Source: Gammaproteobacteria bacterium (GTDB lineage Bacteria; Pseudomonadota; Gammaproteobacteria; GCA-001735895). Taken from it: DNA of 33,498 nucleotides. The stretch lies in the NCBI GenBank assembly GCA_029862125.1, contig JAOTXY010000033.1:1-33498 (forward strand). Reading direction: 5' to 3'. The notes under the pieces were generated by a model, which had not been told where the DNA came from, made no database searches, and saw only the letters and a list, made by a program, of their open reading frames with translations. Position 1 is the stretch's first letter; each line of letters starts with the position of its first letter. The translations under genes and the position numbers were made by a program. Of this stretch, positions 9,501 through 17,434 are shown one piece after another.

Positions 9501-10311
9501 TTTTCATGACATGCTGTTTAATGATGCGCTTATTGAAGCCAGGCAAGTTGAAAATACACTCCATATCGATAATTTCAGCATGCGTCGTGAAGAGATTCTT
9601 ATGACTGGAAAAGCGCAATGGGAATACGATACAACTAAGCGTTCACATCTCTCCAGTGTCAACGTGGGTTTCAAGGGCCCTCATTTAGGCCAGGCGATAG
9701 CGGGACTAGGATTCGGTGAATCTATGACTGATGGCAGCGTAGACTTTAACGGTGGCTTTACCTGGTCGGCACCGTTGCTGGGTTTCGAGCTGGATAATTT
9801 TAAAGGTGAAGCCGAGCTGAAAATTGTCGACGGAATACTTAATAACGTCGAACCGGGCGGCGGCAGGTTTGTTGGACTGTTGAGCTTGAGCGCGTTACCA
9901 AGGCGACTGGCGCTGGATTTTTCCGACGTGGTGGTTGAGGGTATGGAATTTGATAAAATTACCGGATCCTACCGGATAGATGGCGGCATACTATTTACCG
10001 AGGACACCCGGATGGACGGTCCCGCTGCTAAAATCAAGATTTCGGGTCAGACAGGCATAAAAACGCGCGATTATGATCAACTTATCCGTGTCACGCCGAA
10101 AATCCGTCAAACACTGCCGATAATAGGAGCGATTTCGGCAGGGAGCACGGTCGGCTGGGGGTTGCTACTGCTGCAAAACCTGTTTAAAAAGTCCATAGAC
10201 GATGCGGTGGAAGTTGAATACAAGATCACCGGAAGTTGGGATGATCCCCAGATTGAATTGATAAAGGCTGTTGATGAAAACCAGCAAGAATTACCGCAAC
10301 GTGAAAGGTAA
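6514..10311 (+). CDS. yhdP: YhdP family AsmA-like intermembrane lipid transport protein
   Basis: YhdP belongs to the AsmA/TamB repeating-beta-groove family; in E. coli, with TamB and YdbH, it carries phospholipids across the periplasm to the outer membrane. The 1265-residue length is almost identical to E. coli YhdP (1266). The N-terminus has one membrane anchor (about residues 8-31, LGVFVVAVILLAIIMGGLRL), followed by ~1200 residues of alternating beta-rich sequence. The C-terminal AsmA-like part shows the conserved GGRFVGLLSLSALPRRL and PIIGAISAGSTVGWGLLLLQ blocks. Position between rng and tldD is as in E. coli. The last 38 bp overlap the next gene in another frame. Confidence 0.94.
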   Translation: MELLKRISLGVFVVAVILLAIIMGGLRLVISNIEYFKPEIAYLLERDVSKGIVFTEVSGEVNRFNPILRIENVSINLPDRSQPLFIDRLTVEFDFWASLKQEAPVVLEISGRLEKLELKRDESGRWWTHDLEIGTGKNRSSTFDFMESLAFVPRYLKLDLRRLIIRDEKNPATYQLERVSAHINYQQGQFFTRLSAALPDELGQGILVKSVVGPDRSVFYINVSNLQLPAIAGLFDLNTWGLTNGALDGEAWINMSGARVVAVNGDMVLKQGLLQAFADKMPLAVDYHARFSAIHRKSSWRVTGNVDRLRIDNQNVLGFRTQLEIADGPDQTLVSAWVNRFQLSGLPAIAGQWLPANVNQQIAQGKLQGLLRDLVFNIDLQRPEEFKIGGQAVQVNNEAFGNIPGATNLNADFLLAGKRLGVKVHGEQVSLDFADFFRAPLEFDALELSANASRNDSGEISFSVNEFQASNQDARVSGRMWMESDDHERPFMFLRANFTDADASSAGKYMPIKLLPEKTLEWLDRGIKGGFAPAGDLQFHGRLSGFEKLQQEKSGEFFVDFNVEQADVFFAPGWLHARNGTGRVLFHNTGLEFDLDRVSYENLDNARAQGSIADFGKAVLELAVKADSPVTDAIRIWIDTPVGQRYREVIGNLHDLEGNVSSDIQISLPLHSGDEKQQVLVLVDLKNTRARARNWGLDLSQINGQLQVTEDTIVARELNARFFEDPVEIEIRTVKPGGDTVVNVDGILESRNLLKRLPENMTRHIHGKSDWQVKLNFAAESVSDELPYLQISAASKLKNTEIALPAPFAKSSQDSSPISAEVNFFPQQVDFTTDLGADIHARGQLNSRDEQDFQLDSLELAFAAKLEPTTRPGLHLYGFVPEISIDDWIQVFKGSGMSSPDLLSTANLQFDRANAFNRVLENVAFEVRQTSQRFIGEIQSSLLSGRFEAPSQVSPQNPLVVNLEYLRLDKLDQEADYAALLPSDLTDFRVSSQALIFHDMLFNDALIEARQVENTLHIDNFSMRREEILMTGKAQWEYDTTKRSHLSSVNVGFKGPHLGQAIAGLGFGESMTDGSVDFNGGFTWSAPLLGFELDNFKGEAELKIVDGILNNVEPGGGRFVGLLSLSALPRRLALDFSDVVVEGMEFDKITGSYRIDGGILFTEDTRMDGPAAKIKISGQTGIKTRDYDQLIRVTPKIRQTLPIIGAISAGSTVGWGLLLLQNLFKKSIDDAVEVEYKITGSWDDPQIELIKAVDENQQELPQRER

Positions 10312-10654
10312 GGCCTGTATCCTCTGCCTGCTACTGGTAACGGGTCATGTGTGGGCTAACTCGGTTCGTATTTTTACGCTGAGCGCCGATGAATGGGCGC
10401 GGCCGCGTTCTGGCGCGGTAATTCCGCAATTGTCAGCTATACGCTCCGCGGTGAGCTACTGGGGCAAGGGTGGAGACAGGATCATGATCATTCGATATCC
10501 GGGCGAGGATAGCGGTGAACTCTGGGCTGCGGAAATGCGGGACTGGTTGATATCTCTCGGTGTGCCCTCAGATTATATCCTGCTGCTATCGGGCACACAG
10601 GCAGCCGATGAAATCAATCTCGTGGTCGGCAATCGCGACGAAATGGAGCAATAA
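10274..10654 (+). CDS. Small exported protein of unknown function
   Basis: I do not recognise the family with certainty. The ~126-residue product starts with a basic N-terminus (MKTSKNYRNVKGKA), a hydrophobic stretch CILCLLLVTGHVWA and a likely signal-peptidase site near VWA-NS, so it should be periplasmic. The mature part has WARPRSGAVIPQLSAIRSAV, then IMIIRYPGEDSGELWAAEMRDWLISLGVPSDYILLLSG. The last stretch resembles the 'relabelling' segment of OmpA-like domains (residues A-x-x-x-x-x-WL-x-x-G-x-x-x-x-x-I), but no peptidoglycan-binding motif is complete, so this is only a hint. It starts inside yhdP (38-bp overlap; a TTG one codon earlier is an alternative) and ends 6 bp before tldD, which implies co-translation with both. 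Confidence 0.75.
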   Translation: MKTSKNYRNVKGKACILCLLLVTGHVWANSVRIFTLSADEWARPRSGAVIPQLSAIRSAVSYWGKGGDRIMIIRYPGEDSGELWAAEMRDWLISLGVPSDYILLLSGTQAADEINLVVGNRDEMEQ

Positions 10655-10660
10655 CTAGAT

Positions 10661-12103
10661 ATGGCGTCAACTTTAGAGGCAGTTAGTAAGGCTATTCTCG
10701 AACCGAGCGAACTGCAAATTGAGCAGCTCGGCGGATTTCTCGATGGCTTACAGGGCAAAAATGTCGATGCAGGGGATCTGTATTTTCAAACCAGTCAACA
10801 GGAATCCTGGGTCATGGATGACGGCATATTGCGCGAGGGTAGTTTTAATATCGAGAAAGGGGTAGGCATTCGTGCCATGTCCGAGGAGAAAACCGGCTTC
10901 GCCTATTGCGATGATCTGCGCAGTAATGCGATTACCCAGGCGGTCGGTAATGCGCGTGCGATTGTAAAGCAGGGCCAGTCAGGAACCAGCGAGATCAAGC
11001 TGGCGAGTAAACCTGCGACTGCCTTGTACACTTCATACAACCCGGTGGATGGTCGCAGCGCTGAAGAAAAAGTCGAACTTCTCAAAAAACTTGATGCTTA
11101 TACCCGCTCACTGGATGAACGTATCGAACAGGTCATTATTTCGTTGTCGGGTGGTATCGACCATATATTGGTCGCGGCTACCGATAATACGCTGGCCTCC
11201 GATATACGCCCGTTGGTTCGCCTCAATGTCACCGTGTTGATGCATCAGGCGGAGCGTCGTGAACAAGGCAGCGCCGGCTGTGGTGGTCGACATGCATACG
11301 ATGTTTTTTTTGACTCTGACCGGGCCTATGAACTGGCACGCGAAGCGGTCAGGCAGGCCACGGTAAATCTTGAATCGGTTGCGACACCCGCCGGCACCAT
11401 GCCCGTAGTATTGGGACCAGGCTGGCCCGGTGTCCTGTTACACGAAGCGGTCGGTCACGGCCTGGAAGGGGATTTCAATCGCAAGGGTACTTCGGCGTTC
11501 AGTAACAAGCTAGGTCAGCAAGTAGCTTCAGCGCTTTGCACGGTGGTAGATGACGGCACGCTGGTTGACCGCCGTGGTTCGTTAACCGTGGACGACGAGG
11601 GTGTTCCCGCCCAGTGCACGACGCTGATCGAAAACGGCATACTCAAGGGATACATGCAAGATAAGATGAATGCCCGGTTGATGGGAACCCGGTCAACTTC
11701 TAACGGACGACGCGAATCTTTTGCCCATCTGCCAATGCCACGCATGACCAACACCTATATGCTCCCAGGTGAAAGCGATCCCGGGGAAATTCTCAGCTCG
11801 GTGGACAAGGGCCTGTACGCGGTGAATTTTGGCGGCGGCCAGGTAGATATCACTTCGGGACGTTTTGTATTTTCGCTCTCCGAGGCCTACTTGATCGAAA
11901 AAGGCAAGATTACGGCACCGGTCAAGGGTGCAACCCTGATTGGATCCGGCCCCGAGGTCATGGGCAAAATATCGATGGTGGGCAATAACCTGGAACTGGA
12001 CCAGGGTGTCGGTGTCTGTGGGAAAGAAGGACAGTCGGTACCGGTCGGGGTAGGGCAGCCCAGCTTGAAGATTGACGAAATTACGGTCGGCGGTACCGAC
12101 TAG
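10661..12103 (+). CDS. tldD: Metalloprotease TldD
   Basis: TldD forms a heterodimer with TldE (PmbA) that degrades unfolded peptides; it is needed for microcin B17 maturation and CcdA turnover in E. coli. The 480-residue protein shows the zinc motif HExxxH as [11 protein letters not shown] (H261, H266) and the third ligand cysteine near the C-terminus in [13 protein letters not shown]. The end [11 protein letters not shown] is typical. tldE/pmbA is not in the window; in many genomes it is unlinked. An SD-like GGAG is at 10645-10648, rather far upstream. Its TAG stop overlaps the TAG stop of the convergent gene within the palindrome CTAG. Confidence 0.97.
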   Translation: MASTLEAVSKAILEPSELQIEQLGGFLDGLQGKNVDAGDLYFQTSQQESWVMDDGILREGSFNIEKGVGIRAMSEEKTGFAYCDDLRSNAITQAVGNARAIVKQGQSGTSEIKLASKPATALYTSYNPVDGRSAEEKVELLKKLDAYTRSLDERIEQVIISLSGGIDHILVAATDNTLASDIRPLVRLNVTVLMHQAERREQGSAGCGGRHAYDVFFDSDRAYELAREAVRQATVNLESVATPAGTMPVVLGPGWPGVLLHEAVGHGLEGDFNRKGTSAFSNKLGQQVASALCTVVDDGTLVDRRGSLTVDDEGVPAQCTTLIENGILKGYMQDKMNARLMGTRSTSNGRRESFAHLPMPRMTNTYMLPGESDPGEILSSVDKGLYAVNFGGGQVDITSGRFVFSLSEAYLIEKGKITAPVKGATLIGSGPEVMGKISMVGNNLELDQGVGVCGKEGQSVPVGVGQPSLKIDEITVGGTD

Positions 12104-12453
12104 TTCACTGAAACCGCGGTGATTTCCATACCATTTTCGCCGCTTTGCAGGGTTAACAGGCCGAGGAATTCTCCTTCAAATTTCGAGCTGCCGAGCCTCC
12201 ACATTATAGTTATCGAATTTTCCCGGTGAATCGAATCGATAAACTCGAAGTCGGGCTCGATCGAGGTTAACACCGGAAAGTCCTCGCAACTCTGACGAAA
12301 ATGCTCTTCCGATAGTTTTGCCAGTAACTCGTTCGAGAAACCGCGTGAAAACCTGGCGTAATTCTGCTCACGCGCGGCGTCGACGATGTTTCTCCAGATC
12401 GGTTCCGCCACCGCGCGCAGTTGTTCCTTGTGCAAGCGCGAGAATTGCGTCAC
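12100..12453 (-). CDS. Small protein of unknown function, third gene of the RND operon (possible NTF2/cystatin-like fold)
   Basis: A 117-residue cytoplasmic-looking protein with no signal peptide or membrane segment. The first ~60 residues look helical ([49 protein letters not shown]); the rest looks like beta strands ([41 protein letters not shown]). This helix-then-sheet order is compatible with an NTF2/SnoaL-like fold, but I recognise no named family. Its ATG overlaps the stop of the RND permease by 4 bp, so it is translationally coupled to it. Possible roles as an accessory or ligand-binding protein are inference only. Confidence 0.75.
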   Translation of the reverse strand: MTQFSRLHKEQLRAVAEPIWRNIVDAAREQNYARFSRGFSNELLAKLSEEHFRQSCEDFPVLTSIEPDFEFIDSIHRENSITIMWRLGSSKFEGEFLGLLTLQSGENGMEITAVSVN

Positions 12454-15400
12454 GTCAGTCCCTCGCTGGTCTGCGGTTCGGACTGTAAATTGGCGTGCAC
12501 GTCTTCATAGATAGACAGCATCGCTGGAATCACCAGTAATATCAGCAGCGTCGCAAAGGCAAGCCCGAAGGCGATTGAAACCGCCATTGGTATCAGGAAC
12601 TGTGCCTGGCGCGAGGTTTCGAACAGCAATGGCGTCAGACCCGCGATGGTCGTAAGCGAGGTTAATAACACCGCGCGCAGGCGCTGACAGGCGGCTTCTT
12701 CTAGCGCCTCGCGGATGGATGCCCCCTTGTCCCTGATATGGCGATAAAACATGACCAGGATAATCGAGTCGTTGACAACGATGCCTGACAGGCCAAAAAA
12801 GCCGAACAGTGACAGGATAGTCAGGTTCATGTCCATGATCCAGTGACCGAGCACGGCCCCGGTCAGGCCCAGGGGTATGGTCAGCATTACCAGGAAGGGC
12901 CAGCCATAGGACGAAAAAACCCAGGCTAAAACAAGGTACATCAGTGTCAGCGCGATGATAGCCCCGGTGCGCATATCGGCGAATGTTTCGCGTTGGCTGG
13001 CCGAGCGTCCCTCGATGCTGAATTGAACACCGTACTTGCTGGCTAGTTCAGGCAGTGTAAATTGTGTCAGGTCGGCAACGATTTCAGCTGTGTTGTTTAG
13101 TGCGGCGTTGACATCCGCCGATACGTCGACCGACAACCTGCCGTTAAAATGGCGCAGGGTCTCGAAGCCCTGTGCCGAGCGCCAGTTGGCGACCGTTTCG
13201 AGGGCCACAAATTCATCATTGGGTAGTTTGATCGGCAAATACAGCAGGCTGTCGAGGCGTCGTTGCTCGGAATCGGGTAACTGTAAACGCACTTCGACTT
13301 CATCGGCACCCTGTTGAAAGCGTTGCAGGATAATGCCGTCATAGGCGGCCCGCAGCTGGCGCCCGATATCGAGGATGGACAAGCCAAGCGATTCGCCTGC
13401 CGGGCTCAATTCGTATATCAATTGTTCCCTGCCATAGGGAAGATCATCGTCGATGGCGCTGACACCGGAGATCCCCTCCAGCGATTGCGCCAGGTCAAGT
13501 GCCGCAGTTTTTAGCCGATGAGGCGTGGTGCCGGTAAGTCTTATGTTGAGTTCGCGCCTCGATGGGCCGACCCGGCGCGAGGTAATCTGGAAACTTTCCA
13601 CCCCCGGTGGAACCTTGATGCGCGAACGCCAGTTCTCGATGAAACTGGGATTATCCGTACTGCGTTGATCGGAGCTGAGCAGTTCCACGTAAATCGAACC
13701 CACGCGTTCGCCTGTTATCGCGCGGCCACGACCGACCGTGGATGCATGCACTCTGTAATAAGTCGAAACCACTGTTTCATCGATATCGGCGATGGTATTG
13801 AGTAATTCGGTCTCAACCCCGTCGACAAACTTATCAACTTCTTCACGGGAGGTACCCGAAACAAAGCGCACGTTCGCATACACCGTGGTCGACTCGGGAG
13901 AAGGAAAGAATTGCCAGCCCGTCTTGCCTCCAAAAAACAATCCGGCCGCGAACAGCAGGAAACCAATGGCAGTCGCAATGGTAGTCCAGCGAAATTCGAT
14001 TGCGTTACGTACCAGCCGACGAAACCAGTGATCACGGAAACGCGCGAAACCCCGATTGAGCTTTTCCTTTAGACGAGACTGTTTGTCCGCACGCCCCTGT
14101 ACAAATGCGTGCCGTAAATGGCCCGGCAGGATCAGGAAACTTTCGATCAGTGAAGCGATGATGACGCACACGATAACAATTGGAATCGCCATCATGATGC
14201 TGCCCATGCGCCCGCCGATCATCATTAACGGCAGGAATGCCGCGATGGTTGTCAGGGATGAAGCAAGAACCGGTGCCAGCATCCGCCTGGCGCCCCCCTC
14301 GGAAGCCATCAGGGGAGCTTCGCCCATATCGAAATGGGCCTGTGCATCTTCGCCGACCACTATCGCATCGTCGACAATGATACCGAGCGCCATAATCAGT
14401 GCGAACAGGCTGATCATGTTGATCGATCCGCCGACCAGGTACAACACGGCGAGAGTGGCCATGAATGAAACCGGAATACCGACCGCAACCCAGAACGCAA
14501 CGCGTGTAGACAGAAACAGGTAGAGAATCAGCAGCACCAGTACCAGGCCGCCGGCACCATTTTTTAGCAACAGCATGATGCGCTCTTTAATCAGTTGCCA
14601 GCGCTCGTTAAAAACCTGGATTTTAATATTTGGAGGTAACTGGGGCCGGGTCTGATCGAGCCAGTTTTGCAATATCTCCGCCGCTTCCAGTGAGTCCCCG
14701 GTTTCATTGCGACGCAGCACCAGTACCACGGCGTTGTTTCCGCGCAGGCTGATCGTCGGGGAGCCGGGCAGATGTCGTCTTTCGATCCTTGCTATGTCAC
14801 CGAGATGAATGCGCTTGTCGTCTTCGCTGACAATGGCTAGATTGGCGAAATCCTGTGGCGTCCTGCGCTGGTTTTGACTGCGAATCTCGCGCGCGCCATC
14901 GTCTTCTCCTATCAATCCTGCCGGTAGATCCTGGCTTTCAGCATCGATGCGGTCAGCCAGCTCGCCGAAACCGACGCCGAGACGTTGCATTTGCTCAGCG
15001 GCAAGTTCTATTTGTAGCTGTTGCTTGGGTAAACCGAAAATTTCCACCTTGTCGATTCCGGCGCTGATCAGCTCACGTTCGAATTGCCGGGCCAGCAGGC
15101 GCAGTTCGTCGATCTGTGAAGGTCCGCTTATTAGCAAACGGGCAACTGACTCGTAACGCACCAGTTGCGCGACCTTCGGCTTTTCCGCATCCTCGGGCAG
15201 GTTGTTGAAATCATCGACCTGCTTCTTGACCTCGTCCAGGGCGAAGGTCATGTTGCTGTTTTCGTCGAATTCGAGCGTGATCCCGGATGTCCCGGTTGCC
15301 GAGGTCGAGGTTATTTCCTTTAAACGGTCGATGCTGCGCAGGCGCTGTTCCAGCGGAATCGTAATACCTGATTCCACATCTTCGGCGCTGGCACCGCTCC

Positions 15401-15557
15401 AGATGGTACTGACCGTTATCCGATCGAGCTCGAAGTTCGGAAAGAACTGTACGTTCAGTTTTTGCAGGGCGATGATCCCGGATAACAGCATCATCGCCAT
15501 CAGCAGGTTGGCGGCAACCCGGTGGCGCGCGAAGATGCCGAGAATGCTATTCGACAT
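12450..15557 (-). CDS. RND efflux transporter permease (HAE1/AcrB superfamily)
   Basis: An inner-membrane proton-driven exporter of the RND superfamily, 1035 residues, the normal size. An N-terminal TM1 (residues ~14-31), the large periplasmic loop, and the TM2-TM6 block are seen; the proton-relay pair D396-D397 lies in ALGIIVDDAIVVGEDA (TM4). The IESFLILPGHL segment and the internal duplication with a second periplasmic loop and a C-terminal TM bundle (GLTGAVLGHWIMDM, GIVVNDSIILVMF, LTSLTTIAGLTPLLFE) complete it. The frame is open 20 codons upstream, but ATG at 15557 gives the standard N-terminus MSNSILGIFARHRVAANLLM. It overlaps the adaptor gene by 11 bp. Substrate is unknown and no outer-membrane factor gene is nearby. 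Confidence 0.95.
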   Translation of the reverse strand: MSNSILGIFARHRVAANLLMAMMLLSGIIALQKLNVQFFPNFELDRITVSTIWSGASAEDVESGITIPLEQRLRSIDRLKEITSTSATGTSGITLEFDENSNMTFALDEVKKQVDDFNNLPEDAEKPKVAQLVRYESVARLLISGPSQIDELRLLARQFERELISAGIDKVEIFGLPKQQLQIELAAEQMQRLGVGFGELADRIDAESQDLPAGLIGEDDGAREIRSQNQRRTPQDFANLAIVSEDDKRIHLGDIARIERRHLPGSPTISLRGNNAVVLVLRRNETGDSLEAAEILQNWLDQTRPQLPPNIKIQVFNERWQLIKERIMLLLKNGAGGLVLVLLILYLFLSTRVAFWVAVGIPVSFMATLAVLYLVGGSINMISLFALIMALGIIVDDAIVVGEDAQAHFDMGEAPLMASEGGARRMLAPVLASSLTTIAAFLPLMMIGGRMGSIMMAIPIVIVCVIIASLIESFLILPGHLRHAFVQGRADKQSRLKEKLNRGFARFRDHWFRRLVRNAIEFRWTTIATAIGFLLFAAGLFFGGKTGWQFFPSPESTTVYANVRFVSGTSREEVDKFVDGVETELLNTIADIDETVVSTYYRVHASTVGRGRAITGERVGSIYVELLSSDQRSTDNPSFIENWRSRIKVPPGVESFQITSRRVGPSRRELNIRLTGTTPHRLKTAALDLAQSLEGISGVSAIDDDLPYGREQLIYELSPAGESLGLSILDIGRQLRAAYDGIILQRFQQGADEVEVRLQLPDSEQRRLDSLLYLPIKLPNDEFVALETVANWRSAQGFETLRHFNGRLSVDVSADVNAALNNTAEIVADLTQFTLPELASKYGVQFSIEGRSASQRETFADMRTGAIIALTLMYLVLAWVFSSYGWPFLVMLTIPLGLTGAVLGHWIMDMNLTILSLFGFFGLSGIVVNDSIILVMFYRHIRDKGASIREALEEAACQRLRAVLLTSLTTIAGLTPLLFETSRQAQFLIPMAVSIAFGLAFATLLILLVIPAMLSIYEDVHANLQSEPQTSEGLT

Positions 15558-16788
15558 TGATCTGCACCTTGAGACCGGTAACCGCATTGGGCAGGTGGGT
15601 GGTCGCGATTTGATCACCGGATTCTATGTCACCGCTGCGAATCAACACCAGTGCCCGACCATCCTCGACACTTGATTGCCCGATCGAAACCACGTCGAGC
15701 GCCTGCAAGCGGTTGTCGACAACACGGTAGACCCGGGAATTTCCATAAACCGCCTGGTAAGGCACCGCGAATACCCCGCTCTCGGCAGGAAGCATTAAGC
15801 TGAGTGGTAATAACTCGCCCGGGCGCAGTTGTTCTGCGATGGCATCGATTGCGAAATAGGCATCTATGCCGGTCGCTTCGGCTTCCCCGGCAAGGCGTAT
15901 AAGTGGAAAACGACCTAAATCCTTGCGCTTGGACACACTGGCATCCAGTTGCTGTCCCTCGGCAAGCGCCAGTTGCACCGACTTGATGTAATTAATCGGA
16001 AGGTGGGCACGAATCTCGAGATTGTTAACCGGGAACAGCGATATCAGGATCTGGCCCAGTGATACGCGATCACCGGCGGCAACACCCACCTCGCTGATGA
16101 TCGCGTCGAAAGGGGCCTTTATCGCTGAACGGTCCATCGCTAATTTTGCCTGATCGAGTTCTGCTTTGCCGCGATCATGTCTTGCCGCCAGGATTTGAAG
16201 TTTCGCCGGGTAACTTTCGACTTCGAGTTCACGTGCGGTCACCTCGAGCTTGCGCCGACCCAACTCGCTACGGGCGCTATTCAGCGCGGTATCGGCGCTC
16301 AGGTTCTGCTTTTTCAGCTCGACCAGGCGTTGTACCTCGTCATTGGCCAGCGCCAGCAGGTCGCGTTCGGTTTCAAGCGAAATCTGGTTAGACTGGTATC
16401 GAATCTTGAGTTCCGCGATCTGGTTATCGATGTCACGCAAATCGGCTTCGGCCTGGAGTAACGATGCCGCAAAATCGCGTCGGTCCAAGGTTACCAGGGG
16501 TTGCCCCTGGTCGACGCGAGCGCCATTACGTACGAACACTTTCTCGACGATCCCACCTCCCGGGGCTGCCGCCTTCAATTGTTCGGGCGACTCGATGCGA
16601 CCGTACAGCGTAACGCTGGGTGAAAGTGTCTGTTGGCGGGCTTCGATAATATCGATCTGCCAGACTTTTTCGGTTAGTGCAGGTCTCTCTCTTTCGGTTC
16701 TGCTGGAGACCAGCGAAAAATAAAGCACACCGGCAATCAGAAGCACCAGGAAGGGTAATAATATTTTGGCCGAGGCCCTAGCTATCAT
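15547..16788 (-). CDS. RND efflux periplasmic adaptor (membrane fusion protein, HlyD/MexA family)
   Basis: The adaptor bridges the RND permease and an outer-membrane channel. Its 413 residues start with a basic N-terminus and one hydrophobic segment (ILLPFLVLLIAGVLYFSLV), either an anchor or an uncleaved signal; no lipobox cysteine is visible. The lipoyl half-motif is at GGGIVEKVFVRNGARVDQGQPLVTL (about residues 75-100), followed by a long alpha-hairpin/coiled coil (~100-200, rich in Leu, Glu and Gln), the second lipoyl half (IKAPFDAIISEVGVAAGDRVSLGQIL), and beta-barrel domains. It is the first gene of the three-gene operon. The promoter should lie in 16789-16860, where TATACT and TATGCT boxes can be seen on the minus strand without a clear -35. 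Confidence 0.93.
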   Translation of the reverse strand: MIARASAKILLPFLVLLIAGVLYFSLVSSRTERERPALTEKVWQIDIIEARQQTLSPSVTLYGRIESPEQLKAAAPGGGIVEKVFVRNGARVDQGQPLVTLDRRDFAASLLQAEADLRDIDNQIAELKIRYQSNQISLETERDLLALANDEVQRLVELKKQNLSADTALNSARSELGRRKLEVTARELEVESYPAKLQILAARHDRGKAELDQAKLAMDRSAIKAPFDAIISEVGVAAGDRVSLGQILISLFPVNNLEIRAHLPINYIKSVQLALAEGQQLDASVSKRKDLGRFPLIRLAGEAEATGIDAYFAIDAIAEQLRPGELLPLSLMLPAESGVFAVPYQAVYGNSRVYRVVDNRLQALDVVSIGQSSVEDGRALVLIRSGDIESGDQIATTHLPNAVTGLKVQINVE

Positions 16789-16851
16789 GATGGATCCGGA
16801 AATGGGAAATATTAAGCATACGCAGTATAACCTCTGTAGAGGGGTGCGAGG

Positions 16852-17340
16852 CTAAGAATCAGTGTGTTCGAAGCGATTTTGAGCCCGATTCTTGATCACT
16901 TTTCGCGGATCGAAAATTTGGCCATTCATCGCCAGATGCACACCCGCCGGCAATAGTTGAACGGCAGCGCAGGCAACTCCGAGATTGAAGGTTGCATCGC
17001 TATGGCGCATGCGTGCCGGTTGCATTGCACCGAACAGCACAATGGTTTTATCCCTGATATCCAACAGGGCCTGTGCGGTCTCTACCATTGTGTCGGTGCC
17101 GTGGGTTATCAAAATCCTGTCTTCATTTACGTTACTGATAGCATCGTGGATCATTTTTCGATCAACGTCATTGATATCGAGGCTATCCTTTTCAAGTAGC
17201 TCTACGATGTCATACTCGAAGCCGATATTGGCCTCTTCGAGCAAATCCCCGATGATTGTATCGGCAAACTGAAATTCGCTTTTGGCGTCGAAATAAATCT
17301 TGTCGAAAGTACCACCGGTGGTGAATATCTTGATTTTCAA
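16852..17340 (-). CDS. Short asparaginase-domain protein (N-terminal domain only)
   Basis: The 162-residue protein aligns only with the N-terminal half of type I/II L-asparaginases (normally 320-350 residues). The two active-site threonine motifs are present: TTGGTFDK (T11) and ITHGTDTMVETA (T82-D83, the TDT catalytic block). The later KTIVLFGAMQPARMRHSDATFNLG matches the 'V-x-T-G-A-M-R' strand of the family. The sequence ends cleanly with a stop after the first domain, and no second-half remnant is seen downstream, so it is a stand-alone domain family, not an obvious truncation. Full asparaginases complete the active site from a neighbouring subunit's C-terminal domain, so activity is open. 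It is divergent from the MFS gene (94 bp between starts). Confidence 0.85.
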   Translation of the reverse strand: MKIKIFTTGGTFDKIYFDAKSEFQFADTIIGDLLEEANIGFEYDIVELLEKDSLDINDVDRKMIHDAISNVNEDRILITHGTDTMVETAQALLDIRDKTIVLFGAMQPARMRHSDATFNLGVACAAVQLLPAGVHLAMNGQIFDPRKVIKNRAQNRFEHTDS

Positions 17341-17434
17341 AGCATGCTCCTGTTAGCGCGTATGAAAGTTAGGCACGGTGCCAAATTAATATTGTAAACT
17401 GGGTGCGCCGGCTTCACTAACTTGAATAATTTGA

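Noticed and set aside
13036-14523. Several plus-strand frames of 60-155 codons opposite the RND genes
   Set aside because: Arg/Ser-rich antisense shadows of a high-GC coding strand without family similarity.
15558-15617. 20-codon N-terminal extension of the RND permease
   Set aside because: It is the antisense-frame shadow of the adaptor 3' end; RND permeases start with the MSNSILGIFARH-type helix.
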